From assembly GCA_002384765.1 (NCBI GenBank), contig DGBM01000118.1, positions 1,492 through 23,374 of the forward strand: a stretch of DNA of 21,883 bases. Reading direction: 5' to 3'. Source of the stretch: Demequinaceae bacterium UBA4004. GTDB lineage: Bacteria; Actinomycetota; Actinomycetes; Actinomycetales; Demequinaceae. Below, piece after piece: positions 1 through 11,239 of the stretch (within the stretch, counting starts at the first letter, position 1; every line of letters begins with the position of its first letter). Below the pieces are notes generated by a model. It saw nothing but the letters and a program-made list of their open reading frames with translations. It did not search any database and was not told the origin of the DNA. A program made the position numbers and the translations under genes.

Positions 1-377
1 CGCAGGCGGTCGGCGATCAGTTCCGACTTGATGGGCTCAAGATAGATTTCCTGCATCCGCGCCGTCGCGGCGGCTGCGGGCAGGGAGGCAATCTCGGCAA
101 GCAACGCGGTCGGGTCCTCGTAGCGCGTCCACAGGCCCTCAAGGTCGAGCACGCCAAGGCCACCCAAACGGCCCAAGGCGATTGCGGTGGCGGGCGACAT
201 CACCGAGTCCATCGGCGCCGCAATGACGGGAATCTCGAAGCGGAAGGCGTCGATCTGCCACGCAAGGGACACGTTTTCGGGGTCGCGGGTTCGTCGCGAC
301 GGAACCACGGCCACATCGTCAAAGGAATACGCCCTGCGCCCGCGCTTTCCGCGCCCAATCTCGATCTCGTTGCTCAC
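1..377 (-). CDS. guaB3: GuaB3 family IMP dehydrogenase-related protein (5' part, runs off the window)
   Basis: The minus strand from a GTG start at 377-375 encodes SNEIEIGRGKRGRRAYSFDD and then VAVVPSRRTRDPE, AAPMDSVMSP and a GRLGGLGVL segment. This is the N-terminal signature of actinobacterial GuaB3, a relative of IMP dehydrogenase with the same TIM-barrel start. About 125 codons are present; the barrel core and the catalytic cysteine loop lie outside the window, so activity cannot be judged. GuaB3 often sits near guaB; here the true guaB is about 4 kb away, suggesting that the genes at 466-4676 were placed between the two. There is no good Shine-Dalgarno sequence before the GTG, but a TAGGCT -10 box ends exactly 7 nt upstream, suggesting a leaderless mRNA. 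The gene is divergent from the glutamate dehydrogenase gene. Identification is firm; biochemical role of GuaB3 is less settled than that of GuaB. Confidence 0.9.
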   Translation of the reverse strand, partial: MSNEIEIGRGKRGRRAYSFDDVAVVPSRRTRDPENVSLAWQIDAFRFEIPVIAAPMDSVMSPATAIALGRLGGLGVLDLEGLWTRYEDPTALLAEIASLPAAAATARMQEIYLEPIKSELIADRL

Positions 378-384
378 GCCGTCC

Positions 385-390
385 AGCCTA
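385..390 (-). promoter_or_regulatory. Leaderless-type -10 box of guaB3
   Basis: On the minus strand TAGGCT matches TANNNT and is separated by 7 nt from the GTG start of guaB3. No purine-rich ribosome binding site lies between. The same arrangement occurs before guaB, glmS and tsaD. No convincing -35 box is visible. Confidence 0.55.
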
Positions 391-465
391 GCGCGCGGGC
401 GCGAGGGCGCTCCCAGTTTCCATCGCGCCAGGACTAGAGTCAGGGAAAAGCAAGAGGAGGCAACG

Positions 466-1728
<1,263 letters not shown>

Positions 1729-1742
1729 GCCGCCGACGCGGC
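1729..1742 (+). terminator. Short GC hairpin after the glutamate dehydrogenase gene (weak candidate)
   Basis: GCCGC (1729-1733) and GCGGC (1738-1742) can pair around a 4-nt loop immediately after the stop codon. There is no T-tract and the stem is only 5 bp, so this may be chance in GC-rich DNA. Confidence 0.2.
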
Positions 1743-1795
1743 TCGCTCGTCGCGCCTCGCGGGCCACGTCATACCCGCGTGACAGGGTGGTACCC

Positions 1796-2539
1796 ATGAG
1801 CTGGATTGACGGCCCCATGGTGGGCTTCGACACGGAGACCACGGGCATCTCGCCCCTCAACGATCGCATCGTGACGGCGGCCGTGATCCGCCGCCATGGC
1901 ACGCGGGTTGAGGTGAGCGAGTGGCTGATCGACCCGGGCGTCGAGATCCCCGCCCGCGCCACCGAGGTGCACGGGATCACCACCGAGAAAGCACGGGCCG
2001 AGGGCGCCAAGCCCGCGGCTGCGCTCGAGGAGATCGCCGTCGCCTTGGCCGAGGCCCTGGGTGCCGGGATCCCCGTGGTCGGCTTCAACATCCAATACGA
2101 CCTCACCATCCTCGAGACCGAACTCGCGCGGCACGGCCTGCGCACGCTCGCGCACCGTCTCCCGCTGGGCATCCGGCCAATCATCGACCCGCTCGTGCTC
2201 GATCGCCACCTCGACAAGTACCGCAAGGGCAAGCGCAAGCTCATTGACATGTGCGGCACCTACCGGGTGCAGGTGGTTGCCGACGCCCTCCACGCGGCCG
2301 ACGCCGACGTCCTGGCCACGCTCGACCTGGTTCCCGCGATCGCCGAACGCTACCCCTCGCTGGGCGGCGTGGCGTTGCAGGATCTTCACGATCAGCAGGC
2401 GCACGCCCATGGCGAGTGGGCCAACCGGTTCCGCGCGTGGCTCATCTCCAAGGGAACCACTGACGATCTGCCGAGTCCCGAATGGCCCGTCGCCACCGGT
2501 GCCACAGAACCGGAAGAGGCGGACGCCGCACTGTTCTGA
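1796..2539 (+). CDS. DEDDh-type 3'-5' exonuclease (DNA polymerase III epsilon-like)
   Basis: A stand-alone 247-residue exonuclease of the DnaQ/RNase T superfamily, expected to remove nucleotides from 3' ends in DNA repair, proofreading or nucleic-acid turnover. Exo I is FDTETTG with D12 and E14, Exo II is GFNIQYD with D102, and Exo III is the H167 to D172 segment HAADAD, so all four acidic residues and the histidine of the DEDDh class are present. The C-terminal 60 or so residues resemble the tail found on many actinobacterial exonucleases of this kind and carry no domain I can name. ATG 1796 is preferred over the in-frame GTG at 1787 because GGGTGG (1785-1790) sits 5 nt upstream; a CAGGGT hexamer 7 nt before the ATG could alternatively be a -10 box. 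It is not fused to a GIY-YIG or polymerase module, so its exact substrate is unknown. Confidence 0.88.
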   Translation: MSWIDGPMVGFDTETTGISPLNDRIVTAAVIRRHGTRVEVSEWLIDPGVEIPARATEVHGITTEKARAEGAKPAAALEEIAVALAEALGAGIPVVGFNIQYDLTILETELARHGLRTLAHRLPLGIRPIIDPLVLDRHLDKYRKGKRKLIDMCGTYRVQVVADALHAADADVLATLDLVPAIAERYPSLGGVALQDLHDQQAHAHGEWANRFRAWLISKGTTDDLPSPEWPVATGATEPEEADAALF

Positions 2540-2590
2540 GACGCGTCGGGCCAGGCCGACTCCTTGCGGGAGCGCTGCAACAACCTCCAA

Positions 2591-2648
2591 CTTTATACTC
2601 TTTACTGCGTTTTACTAACAACTAATAATACCTTCTAACTCATGTAAA
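2591..2648 (+). promoter_or_regulatory. AT-rich leader and probable promoter of the ATPase gene
   Basis: Only 16 of these 58 bases are G or C, in a window that otherwise looks close to 70% G+C. It contains TATACT (2594-2599), two copies of TTTACT exactly 10 bp apart (2601-2606 and 2611-2616), and TAATAA (2623-2628). TTTACT at 2601 with TAATAA 16 bp later would make a plausible promoter. The 10-bp repeat places both copies on the same helix face, which could suit a DNA-binding protein. No homology-based evidence is available. Confidence 0.45.
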
Positions 2649-3887
2649 GTGGCGATCATGCAAGCAGTGGCGAACCCCTACACGCCCAACGCAGGAGCCG
2701 AGCCTCAGGCCGTCGTTGGCCGTGATGACCAACTGGGATCCTTCGACCTTCTCCTCGAACGCATCTCCCGTGGCCGAACCGAGCAGTCCATGATCATCAC
2801 CGGGCTATGCGGCGTTGGTAAGACAGTTCTGCTCGGCCAATTCCGCACCAAAGCACTCGGTCGCGACTGGGTTGTCGTCGAGTTTGAGGTGAGCAAGAAC
2901 GACGACTCGCACTTTCGTCGAACGATCGGCGCGAAGTTGCGCACTGCTCTCCACGAACTATCGCCGAGAGCACGCTGGTCTGATCGGTTCAACCACGCCG
3001 CAGCCGTTCTGAGGTCATTCACCGTGACCGTCGACGCCCAAGGCAAGTGGGCGGCAGGAGTCAACATGGACGCGGCAGAAGGGTATGCCGACCACGGAGA
3101 CCTGGCCCTCGACCTCTCGGACGTGTTCATCGCCATGGGCGATGCAGCAAGAGAACGGGGACGCGGCGTCGTTCTTCTCTTCGACGAGGTTCAGTTCCTC
3201 ACGAAGCCACAACTCGAGGCGACCATCGAAGCCCTCCACAAGATGATCCAGCGAAAACTTCCAGTCACGATGGTGGGTGCGGGGCTTCCCCAGATGGCAG
3301 AACTTGCTGGCGACGCGAAGTCTTATGCAGAGCGTCTCTTCAAGTTTCCCTCGATCGGAAATCTCGGAGAAGACGACGCCAAGTCCGCGCTATTGAAGCC
3401 CGCCGTCGACGAGGGCGCTTCATACGATGACGACGCCCTCGAAGAGGCAGTAGCCGTGACGGGCGGCTATCCCTATTTCCTTCAAGAACTGGGATACGCG
3501 GTGTGGACCGTCGCCGATGGGCCCACCATCCACCGTTCCGATGTGGTCGCCGCCGTGCCGCAATACGAGGCAAAGCTGGACGAGTCCTTCTTTCGGGTAC
3601 GCCTCGATCGCACGACCGAACTCCAGAAGGCCTACTTGCGCGCTATGGCCGAACTGGGACCCGAACCCCAGAAGGCATCAGATGTGGCGGAGAAAATGGG
3701 CCGCACATCGCAGAATCTCGGACCCACTCGAGCGGAACTGATCAACATGGGGCTGCTCTACACGCCGGAGCACGCATATGCCGCGTTCACCGTTCCCCAC
3801 TTCGACGCGTTCCTCAAGAGAGCCATCCCTCGTCTGGTTGTACCGGAACGACGCCCTCGGCAACGGAAGTCGCGTTCGCCGCAGTGA
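2649..3887 (+). CDS. ORC/Cdc6-like P-loop ATPase with C-terminal winged helix, function unknown
   Basis: A 412-residue STAND/AAA+-type ATPase of a family that I recall as common and poorly characterised in actinobacteria, often as a solitary gene. Visible parts are the conserved N-terminal NPYTPNAG and VGRDDQL, Walker A GLCGVGKT (52-59), Walker B VVLLFDE (174-180), a sensor-1-like VTMVGAGLPQ (207-216), GGYPYFLQE (272-280), and a C-terminal helix-turn-helix-like region with GRTSQNLGPTRAELINMGLL (351-370). The layout resembles Orc1/Cdc6 ATPases, so DNA binding is likely; the biological role is not known. There is no transmembrane segment or effector domain. The start is GTG 2649 or, equally plausible, ATG 2658. 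Codon choice includes more A/T-ending codons than neighbouring genes, and the AT-rich leader supports recent acquisition. It converges on the TSUP gene with a 39-bp gap that holds no clear terminator. Confidence 0.82.
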   Translation: MAIMQAVANPYTPNAGAEPQAVVGRDDQLGSFDLLLERISRGRTEQSMIITGLCGVGKTVLLGQFRTKALGRDWVVVEFEVSKNDDSHFRRTIGAKLRTALHELSPRARWSDRFNHAAAVLRSFTVTVDAQGKWAAGVNMDAAEGYADHGDLALDLSDVFIAMGDAARERGRGVVLLFDEVQFLTKPQLEATIEALHKMIQRKLPVTMVGAGLPQMAELAGDAKSYAERLFKFPSIGNLGEDDAKSALLKPAVDEGASYDDDALEEAVAVTGGYPYFLQELGYAVWTVADGPTIHRSDVVAAVPQYEAKLDESFFRVRLDRTTELQKAYLRAMAELGPEPQKASDVAEKMGRTSQNLGPTRAELINMGLLYTPEHAYAAFTVPHFDAFLKRAIPRLVVPERRPRQRKSRSPQ

Positions 3888-3926
3888 CGCGCCTCACCCC
3901 TGGGAGAGTTGGTGGACTTGACGACT

Positions 3927-6460
<2,534 letters not shown>

Positions 6461-6475
6461 CTAGCGAGGAGCACG

Positions 6476-6766
6476 ATGGAAATGATCGCGACACTGCCGA
6501 CCCCCACGCAAGACCAGTGGGAGTGGCAGTATGAGGGCTCCTGTCGAGACGCCGACCCGAACCTCTTCTTTCACCCCGAGGGCGAGCGCGGCGCGGCCCG
6601 CCGTCGGCGCGCGGAAGCCGCCAAACAGTTCTGCAACCGTTGCCCCGTTCTCGAATTGTGCCGAGAACGCTCCCTTGCCGCGCGCGAGCCCTTTGGAGTC
6701 TGGGGAGGACTCAGCGAGGACGAACGCCATGCGATCCTTGCGGGCCGTTTGAAGCAGGCAAGCTAA
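6476..6766 (+). CDS. WhiB-family iron-sulfur regulator, WhiD/WhiB3-like
   Basis: A 96-residue Wbl protein, a small transcription factor that binds a [4Fe-4S] cluster and in several cases partners the principal sigma factor. The four cluster cysteines are C23, C53, C56 and C62 (GSC, CNRC, LELC), followed by the GVWGG turn (74-78) and a basic C-terminus. WQYEGSCRDADPNLFFHPEGERG resembles WhiB3 of mycobacteria and WhiD of Streptomyces more than WhiB1, WhiB2 or WhiB7, and wbl genes of this kind are commonly found near guaB. GAGGAG (6466-6471) lies 4 nt before ATG 6476; a second in-frame ATG at 6482 would have 10-nt spacing and is possible. A housekeeping-type promoter is visible at 6369-6397. It is convergent with groES and shares a hairpin terminator with it. 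The subgroup assignment is by eye. Confidence 0.92.
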   Translation: MEMIATLPTPTQDQWEWQYEGSCRDADPNLFFHPEGERGAARRRRAEAAKQFCNRCPVLELCRERSLAAREPFGVWGGLSEDERHAILAGRLKQAS

Positions 6767-6841
6767 CGTCCCGCCTCGCGGCCATCTCCACCGCGCCTGC
6801 GGCCTAGTCCCCCGCTACGGCCACAGCGCCCCCGCGGAGAA

Positions 6842-6883
6842 CACTGCGGCCCCGGAGACCATCAGGTCTCCGGGGCCGCAGTG
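6842..6883. terminator. Bidirectional hairpin terminator between the whiB-like gene and groES
   Basis: A perfect 19-bp inverted repeat (6842-6860 with 6865-6883) closes on the tetraloop ATCA (6861-6864). It begins about 75 nt after the whiB-like stop and about 13 nt beyond the groES stop on the other strand, so it can end both transcripts. Neither side has a T-tract, as is usual for actinobacterial terminators. Confidence 0.85.
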
Positions 6884-6896
6884 CGTGCAAAGAGAC

Positions 6897-7190
6897 TTAC
6901 TCGACGATGGCGAGCAGGTCGCGCACGGACAGGATCAGGTACTCCTGACCGCCGTGCTTGACCTCGGTGCCGCCGTACTTCGAGTACATGACCCGGTCGC
7001 CAACGGCGACGTCGAGCGGAATACGGTTACCGTTGTCGTCAATACGACCCGGTCCTACCGCGACGATCTCGCCCTCTTGGGGCTTCTCCTTCGCGGTATC
7101 GGGGATCACGAGGCCCGAGGCCGTGGTCTGCTCGGCAACTGCCGGCTTCACCACGACCTTGTCCTCGAGAGGCTTGATTGAGACCGACAC
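6897..7190 (-). CDS. groES: Co-chaperonin GroES (Hsp10)
   Basis: The heptameric lid of the GroEL folding chamber in the cytosol. The 97-residue length is standard. [15 protein letters not shown] at the N-terminus, [25 protein letters not shown] (containing the GroEL-binding mobile loop) and the [24 protein letters not shown] core with the C-terminal DLLAIVE are all present. GTG 7190 is chosen over GTG 7202 because it gives the usual N-terminus and leaves GGTGAGG as a ribosome binding site 6 nt upstream. Expression should be repressed by HrcA through the CIRCE element at 7294-7320. No groEL follows: the gene ends at a strong terminator, so the groEL partner must be elsewhere in the genome. Confidence 0.97.
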   Translation of the reverse strand: MSVSIKPLEDKVVVKPAVAEQTTASGLVIPDTAKEKPQEGEIVAVGPGRIDDNGNRIPLDVAVGDRVMYSKYGGTEVKHGGQEYLILSVRDLLAIVE

Positions 7191-7236
7191 TGCGGACCTC
7201 ACCTTCCTAGAACGTGACGTTTGATTGCGGCCGCAG

Positions 7237-7282
7237 CCCGCCGTCGCGGGGGTCAGGCAGTGGTCGCTCTCCCAACTGGGAG
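7237..7282 (-). other. Two small hairpins in the groES 5' untranslated region
   Basis: In the predicted leader of groES, CTCCC with GGGAG (7269-7273 and 7278-7282) and CCCGC with GCGGG (7237-7241 and 7246-7250) can each form a 5-bp stem with a 4-nt loop. They could stabilise the mRNA or affect its translation with temperature, but no role is shown by the sequence itself. Confidence 0.3.
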
Positions 7283-7290
7283 CACTTCAG

Positions 7291-7320
7291 AATTTAGCAC
7301 TCTCAGGGCGTGAGTGCTAA
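7291..7320 (-). promoter_or_regulatory. Predicted groES promoter overlapping CIRCE
   Basis: On the minus strand TTAGCA (7320-7315) and TAAATT (7296-7291) are spaced by 18 bp and could be the -35 and -10 boxes. They coincide with the two arms of the CIRCE element, so HrcA binding would block RNA polymerase. Transcription would start near 7284, leaving a leader of about 95 nt. Confidence 0.5.
7294..7320. promoter_or_regulatory. CIRCE operator (HrcA binding site)
   Basis: TTAGCACTC (7294-7302), nine bases, then GAGTGCTAA (7312-7320): an exact match to the CIRCE consensus inverted repeat with the canonical 9-bp spacer. HrcA binds this site to repress groES and groEL operons until heat stress. 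It lies between divergent groES and the methyltransferase gene at 7375, 54 bp before the start of the latter, so that gene may feel the repressor as well. Confidence 0.96.
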
Positions 7321-7374
7321 CTCACGCGCGGCCTTTCGCCTGGGGAGAAATCGCCACCATGCCAGGATCAAGTC

Positions 7375-8550
7375 ATGGATGCAGAAGCCGCACGCCTGGC
7401 GACCTCCCCACAGACGCTGTCACTGCTGGCAAGCCTTCCGCCCTACGAAGGCGACCAGGCCCTCACACTCGCCCAACACCTGCGAGACAGGGGCGCCGAC
7501 GCCGACGTCGTCTCAGCGGCCCTCACCCAATCGCGGCTACGGGCCGCGGCCCGAGCGAAGTTTGGAGACTTCGCCGCAGGAATGCTTTTCAGTCCCGAAG
7601 GGCTTGAGCAGTCCACCAGGCTGGTGGTCGCCGCTCACCACGCACAGCGCTACCGCTCGGCCGGCGTTCGCACGGTCGCCGATCTGACGTGCGGGCTCGG
7701 CGCGGACGCGATGGCGTTCGCCTCGCTCGGCCTCGGGGTGCTGGCGTTCGAACTGGACGAGGCCACCGCGCTGCTCGCGTTTCACAACCTCCGCCACTGG
7801 GATGATGCCCGGGTGGTTCACGCCGACGCCATGGAGACACTCGCCCGAGGCGACATCGATGTTGACGCCCTGTTCGCGGATCCGGCACGCCGCAACGCCC
7901 ACGGCAGGCGCCACGACCCGCGCGACTATGCACCGCCGTTGTCCGACGTGGTGGCCCTGCGCACCCGTTGGCCCCTGGTGGGGATCAAGGTCGGGCCCGG
8001 GATCGCTCACGAGGACGTTCCGCAGGACGCAGAGGCACAATGGGTGAGCGTGGATGGCGACGTCGTGGAGGCGGGGCTGTGGATGGGCGGCCTGGCGCGT
8101 CATCACGAACATTCCGCCCTCGTGTTGCGCGGCACCGAGGCACACGTACTGGACGGCTCCCCCGTGCCAGGCGAGCCGGGCCCGATCGGCGCATACCTGC
8201 TGGAGCCGGACGGGGCGGTGATTCGGGCGGGCCTCGTGGGGCCGTTGGCCGAGCGCCTTGGGGCTCGCCTGCTTGACCCGCACATCGCCTACCTCACGGC
8301 GGACACTCACATCGCGTCGCCGTTCGCCACATCGTTCCGCATCGTCGAGTCGTTGCCGTATTCGGACAAGCGCTTGGCCTCCGCGCTGGCGGCGCGCGGC
8401 GTCGGCACCGCGGAGATCAAAAAGCGCGGACTCGATGTCGACCCCGCGGTCTTGCGGCGCAAGCTGAAGCTCAAGGGGGATGCGAGTGCCACCGTCATTC
8501 TCACCCGCATCGGCGAATCACGCGTCGCATTCATTGCGGAGCGCGTCTAG
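7375..8550 (+). CDS. Class I SAM-dependent methyltransferase with THUMP-like C-terminus
   Basis: A 391-residue protein of the kind annotated as THUMP-like domain methyltransferase, common in actinobacteria and without an established substrate. Residues 1-95 form a helical N-terminal region. The Rossmann fold begins at TVADLTCGLGADAMAFA (100-116), the SAM-binding glycine loop, with the acidic residue at E126 in AFELDE. FADPARRN (167-174) sits where nucleic-acid methyltransferases carry a DPPY-like motif. The C-terminal region ends in basic KKRGLDVDPAVLRRKLKLKG, which suggests RNA binding. ATG 7375 follows AGGA (7364-7367) at a 7-nt distance. The gene shares its upstream region with groES and ends 4 bp from the stop codon of the converging glycoside hydrolase gene. 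An RNA methyltransferase role is inference. Confidence 0.8.
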   Translation: MDAEAARLATSPQTLSLLASLPPYEGDQALTLAQHLRDRGADADVVSAALTQSRLRAAARAKFGDFAAGMLFSPEGLEQSTRLVVAAHHAQRYRSAGVRTVADLTCGLGADAMAFASLGLGVLAFELDEATALLAFHNLRHWDDARVVHADAMETLARGDIDVDALFADPARRNAHGRRHDPRDYAPPLSDVVALRTRWPLVGIKVGPGIAHEDVPQDAEAQWVSVDGDVVEAGLWMGGLARHHEHSALVLRGTEAHVLDGSPVPGEPGPIGAYLLEPDGAVIRAGLVGPLAERLGARLLDPHIAYLTADTHIASPFATSFRIVESLPYSDKRLASALAARGVGTAEIKKRGLDVDPAVLRRKLKLKGDASATVILTRIGESRVAFIAERV

Positions 8551-8554
8551 TGCG

Positions 8555-10192
8555 CTAGCCGCAGGGCGTGCCCGGCATGCCCCCCACCGGCCACTGGCCG
8601 TGTGGCTGCACCTGACCCGCCAGCACGTCCGCCAAGCCCGCCAGCGCCTCGTGAGAGCGGCCATAGAGGCCGATGTGCACGGACGCCCGTGATGCGGGAA
8701 GCCCCCACGGCCCGTCCATGGCCACCACGATGTCGGCGTCGCCGGCACCAGAGGCAGTGCCCAATATCCTGATCGAGGTGCCGCCGCCCTGCGTCACTCC
8801 GTACTCGGCCAAGGCGTCCGCGAGCGCCTGGCGTTCGTCGGGCCAGCCGCCAGAGATCTGGACGCTGTCGCCCACCAGACGGCTTCCACACCCCGGCGCG
8901 GCCACGGTGGCCGACGACGCGGCGAACTGGCGCGCGTAGTCGGGGTCCTCGCTCGCGGGGGACGCGGCGGCCGCCCACGTAGCCTGCGCCGACATCACCA
9001 GGCTGACGCGCGCCAACGCCTCGTCGAGGCGCGCACGCGAAAGGGTGCCATTGTCGACGGCCGCGACGATGGCTTGGCGCGCGGCCTCGGCATCGCGCGG
9101 CAGCAGCAACAGGTCCGCGCCCGCCGCCAGCGCGGCCACTTCCGATGCGCCCGGCTCGTAGCTGCCGCTGATGGCCGCCATGTTGAGCGCATCGGTCACG
9201 GCGACTCCGGTGAAGCGAAGGTGGTCGCGCAAGTACGCGTACGCCTGAGGGTTGGTGGTGGACGGGCCGCCTCCCCACTCCGCCACCGAAATGTGCCCCA
9301 TCATCACCATCGGGGCGCCCGCGTCCACAGCGTGCGCGAACGGAATGAGGTCGCGCTGGGCAAGGTCAGCGACGTTCGCCGACTGAACGGGCAGGGCCTC
9401 GTGGGAGTCGGTCGTGACAGAGCCGTGACCGGGAAAGTGTTTGATCGCCGGAACCACCCCGCCGCTCATGAACCCGTTGACCGCAGCAACCACCGTGTCG
9501 GCGACGTTGTGGGGATCCGATCCCGCGGACCGCACCCTGATCACCGGGTCCTCGAGTCCCACTGTGACGTCGGCATCGGGTGCCCAATTCACGGTGAAAC
9601 CCAGGTCCACCATGTCCCGCGCGACGGCCGCGTACGTGCGCGTCACCGAATCCTTGTCGGTGGTGGCTCCCGCGGCCATGAAGGCGGGCAGGCCGGGCAC
9701 GATGCCGTCGAGACGGGCCACCGGTCCGCCCTCTTGGTCGGTCGAGATCACCGCGGGCCAGTCCCGCCCGTCGGCCGCCGCCGCGTCCGCGACGGCGGAG
9801 GTCAACGCCGTGACCTGGTCGGCGTTCGCGAGGGCACCGCTCATGAGGATCACGCCGGCCAGGTGGCTGTCGCGCACAAGCCCAGCGGCACCCTCGGCAT
9901 CGGGTGAGTTCCAGTGGGCGACAATCACCTGCCCGGCCGCCACGTCGAGTGGAACGTGGGAGGCGGCGACCGTGGCCGCGGCCATGTCCACCACGGACGG
10001 CCCCCACGCGAGGTTCGGAGCCTCCGCGACGGGCGCCGATTGCGGCATGCGGTGAGGCACGGTGACGGGTCCGGTCGCCACCTCGGGGGTGCGCGCAAGG
10101 CCCGGCTTGCCCAGGACGAACCAGGCAGCGCCCGCCCCTCCCACAAGCACTGCAGCGAAAGCCAGGCCCGCGGCGGTGCGGCGGGCCCTCAT
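8555..10192 (-). CDS. Glycoside hydrolase family 3, NagZ-like beta-N-acetylhexosaminidase, membrane-anchored or secreted
   Basis: A 545-residue enzyme predicted to remove N-acetylglucosamine from muropeptides or related glycans outside the membrane. [28 protein letters not shown] at the N-terminus is an uncleaved anchor or signal peptide without a lipobox cysteine. The (beta/alpha)8 barrel shows [12 protein letters not shown] (150-161), KHFPGHG (251-257), the Asp-Ser-His acid/base motif DSH (262-264) typical of NagZ-type enzymes, and the likely nucleophile D334 in VTDALNM. Residues from about 400 on form a weakly conserved C-terminal domain. Its ATG (10192-10190) overlaps the tsaD stop as ATGA, so it is the last gene of the glmS operon. 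Length exceeds Gram-negative NagZ and fits Gram-positive family members. The exact substrate is inferred. Confidence 0.88.
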   Translation of the reverse strand: MRARRTAAGLAFAAVLVGGAGAAWFVLGKPGLARTPEVATGPVTVPHRMPQSAPVAEAPNLAWGPSVVDMAAATVAASHVPLDVAAGQVIVAHWNSPDAEGAAGLVRDSHLAGVILMSGALANADQVTALTSAVADAAAADGRDWPAVISTDQEGGPVARLDGIVPGLPAFMAAGATTDKDSVTRTYAAVARDMVDLGFTVNWAPDADVTVGLEDPVIRVRSAGSDPHNVADTVVAAVNGFMSGGVVPAIKHFPGHGSVTTDSHEALPVQSANVADLAQRDLIPFAHAVDAGAPMVMMGHISVAEWGGGPSTTNPQAYAYLRDHLRFTGVAVTDALNMAAISGSYEPGASEVAALAAGADLLLLPRDAEAARQAIVAAVDNGTLSRARLDEALARVSLVMSAQATWAAAASPASEDPDYARQFAASSATVAAPGCGSRLVGDSVQISGGWPDERQALADALAEYGVTQGGGTSIRILGTASGAGDADIVVAMDGPWGLPASRASVHIGLYGRSHEALAGLADVLAGQVQPHGQWPVGGMPGTPCG

Positions 10193-11226
10193 ACCGAGAT
10201 CGTCTCCAACGGCATCGAGGAGTCCACGCCGATGGTCAGCGCGCTTGGCGCCACGCCGCGGGCCACCACTGCGGCACCGAGCGCGGCGATCATGGCGCCG
10301 TTGTCGGTGCAGTACTTCAGCGGCGGGATACGCACCTCGATGCCGCGCTCCGCTCCTCGACTCATGGCAAGGTCGCGCAGTTGGCTGTTCGCGGAGAATC
10401 CGCCGCCAATCACGAGGGTGCCTACCTCGTGGCGCTCGCATGCATCGAGGGTCTTGGCCACCAAGACGTCGGCCACCGCGGCGGCGAAGGACGCGGCGAC
10501 ATCCGCGACCGGCACGGTCCGACCCGAGTCCTCGCACATTTCGATCCAGCGTGCCACCGCCGTCTTGAGCCCCGAAAAGGAGAAGTTGTAGGCGTGACGC
10601 TCGCGGTCCTTGGGCGCGGTGAGCGCTCGCGGGAAGACGATCGCCGCGGGGTCTCCCTCGCGGGCCAGCCGATCCACGTGAGGTCCGCCCGGGTAGGGCA
10701 GGTTCAGCAACCTGCCGACCTTGTCGAAGGCCTCTCCCGCCGCGTCGTCAAGGGTGTGGCCCAACTCCGTGACCCTGGTGGCAATATCGTCGACGAGGAG
10801 CAACGAGGTGTGCCCTCCCGAGACCACCAGCGCCATGGTGCGGTCGGGAAACTGCCCGTGCACCAGCTCATCGACGGCGGCGTGACCGATCACATGGTTG
10901 ACGCCGTAGAGCGGCCGGTCGAGCGCGAGCGCGAGCGCCTTGGCCGCGGCCACCCCCACGGTCAGCGAGCCCACCAGTCCCGGGCCGGACGCCACTGCGA
11001 TGGCGTCGACATCATCAAGCGAATGCCCAGAGCGCGCAAGGGTCTCGTGCACGGTCGGCACCAGAGCCTCGAGGTGGGCGCGAGAGGCAACCTCCGGAAC
11101 GATGCCTCCGAAACGGGCGTGCTCATCCATCGAAGAGGCAACGACGTCGGCCACCAACTCCCTGCCGCGCACCAGCGCCACTCCCGTCTCGTCGCACGTC
11201 GACTCGAGACCCAGCACCAACTCCAT
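10189..11226 (-). CDS. tsaD: tRNA N6-threonylcarbamoyladenosine synthase catalytic subunit TsaD
   Basis: Transfers the threonylcarbamoyl group to A37 of ANN-decoding tRNAs, working with TsaB and TsaE. The 345-residue ASKHA-fold protein has [11 protein letters not shown] (5-15), the metal-binding histidines H111 and H115 in NHVIGH, SGGHT (136-140), [11 protein letters not shown] (164-174), [11 protein letters not shown] (274-284) and the third metal ligand D308 in CTDNGAM. The open frame is longer, but the family start is MELVLGLES at 11226. No Shine-Dalgarno sequence precedes it; TAGAGT ends 7 nt upstream, so besides being read from the operon it probably has its own leaderless promoter. tsaB and tsaE are in the same operon; the partner TsaC is not in this window. 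Confidence 0.96.
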   Translation of the reverse strand: MELVLGLESTCDETGVALVRGRELVADVVASSMDEHARFGGIVPEVASRAHLEALVPTVHETLARSGHSLDDVDAIAVASGPGLVGSLTVGVAAAKALALALDRPLYGVNHVIGHAAVDELVHGQFPDRTMALVVSGGHTSLLLVDDIATRVTELGHTLDDAAGEAFDKVGRLLNLPYPGGPHVDRLAREGDPAAIVFPRALTAPKDRERHAYNFSFSGLKTAVARWIEMCEDSGRTVPVADVAASFAAAVADVLVAKTLDACERHEVGTLVIGGGFSANSQLRDLAMSRGAERGIEVRIPPLKYCTDNGAMIAALGAAVVARGVAPSALTIGVDSSMPLETISV

Positions 11227-11233
11227 GGGACCA

Positions 11234-11239
11234 ACTCTA
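11234..11239 (-). promoter_or_regulatory. Internal leaderless -10 box of tsaD, overlapping the lacI stop codon
   Basis: TAGAGT on the minus strand ends 7 nt before the tsaD ATG. Its first three bases are the TAG stop codon of the upstream rimI-lacI frame. It would let tsaD and the glycoside hydrolase be transcribed independently of glmS and of the LacI domain. Confidence 0.55.

Noticed and set aside
187..465. N-terminal extension of the glutamate dehydrogenase frame
   Set aside because: It lies over the antisense of guaB3, has no family homology, and a strong ribosome binding site places the start at 466.
2540..2590. Hairpin after the exonuclease gene
   Set aside because: Only a 4-bp stem (CTCC with GGAG, 2560-2572) is visible, which is expected by chance.
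3888..3926. Terminator between the ATPase and TSUP genes
   Set aside because: No stem of useful length is visible in this 39-bp gap.
10193..10537. N-terminal extension of the glycoside hydrolase frame
   Set aside because: It lies within tsaD in another frame, and the signal-anchor sequence begins at the ATG that overlaps the tsaD stop.
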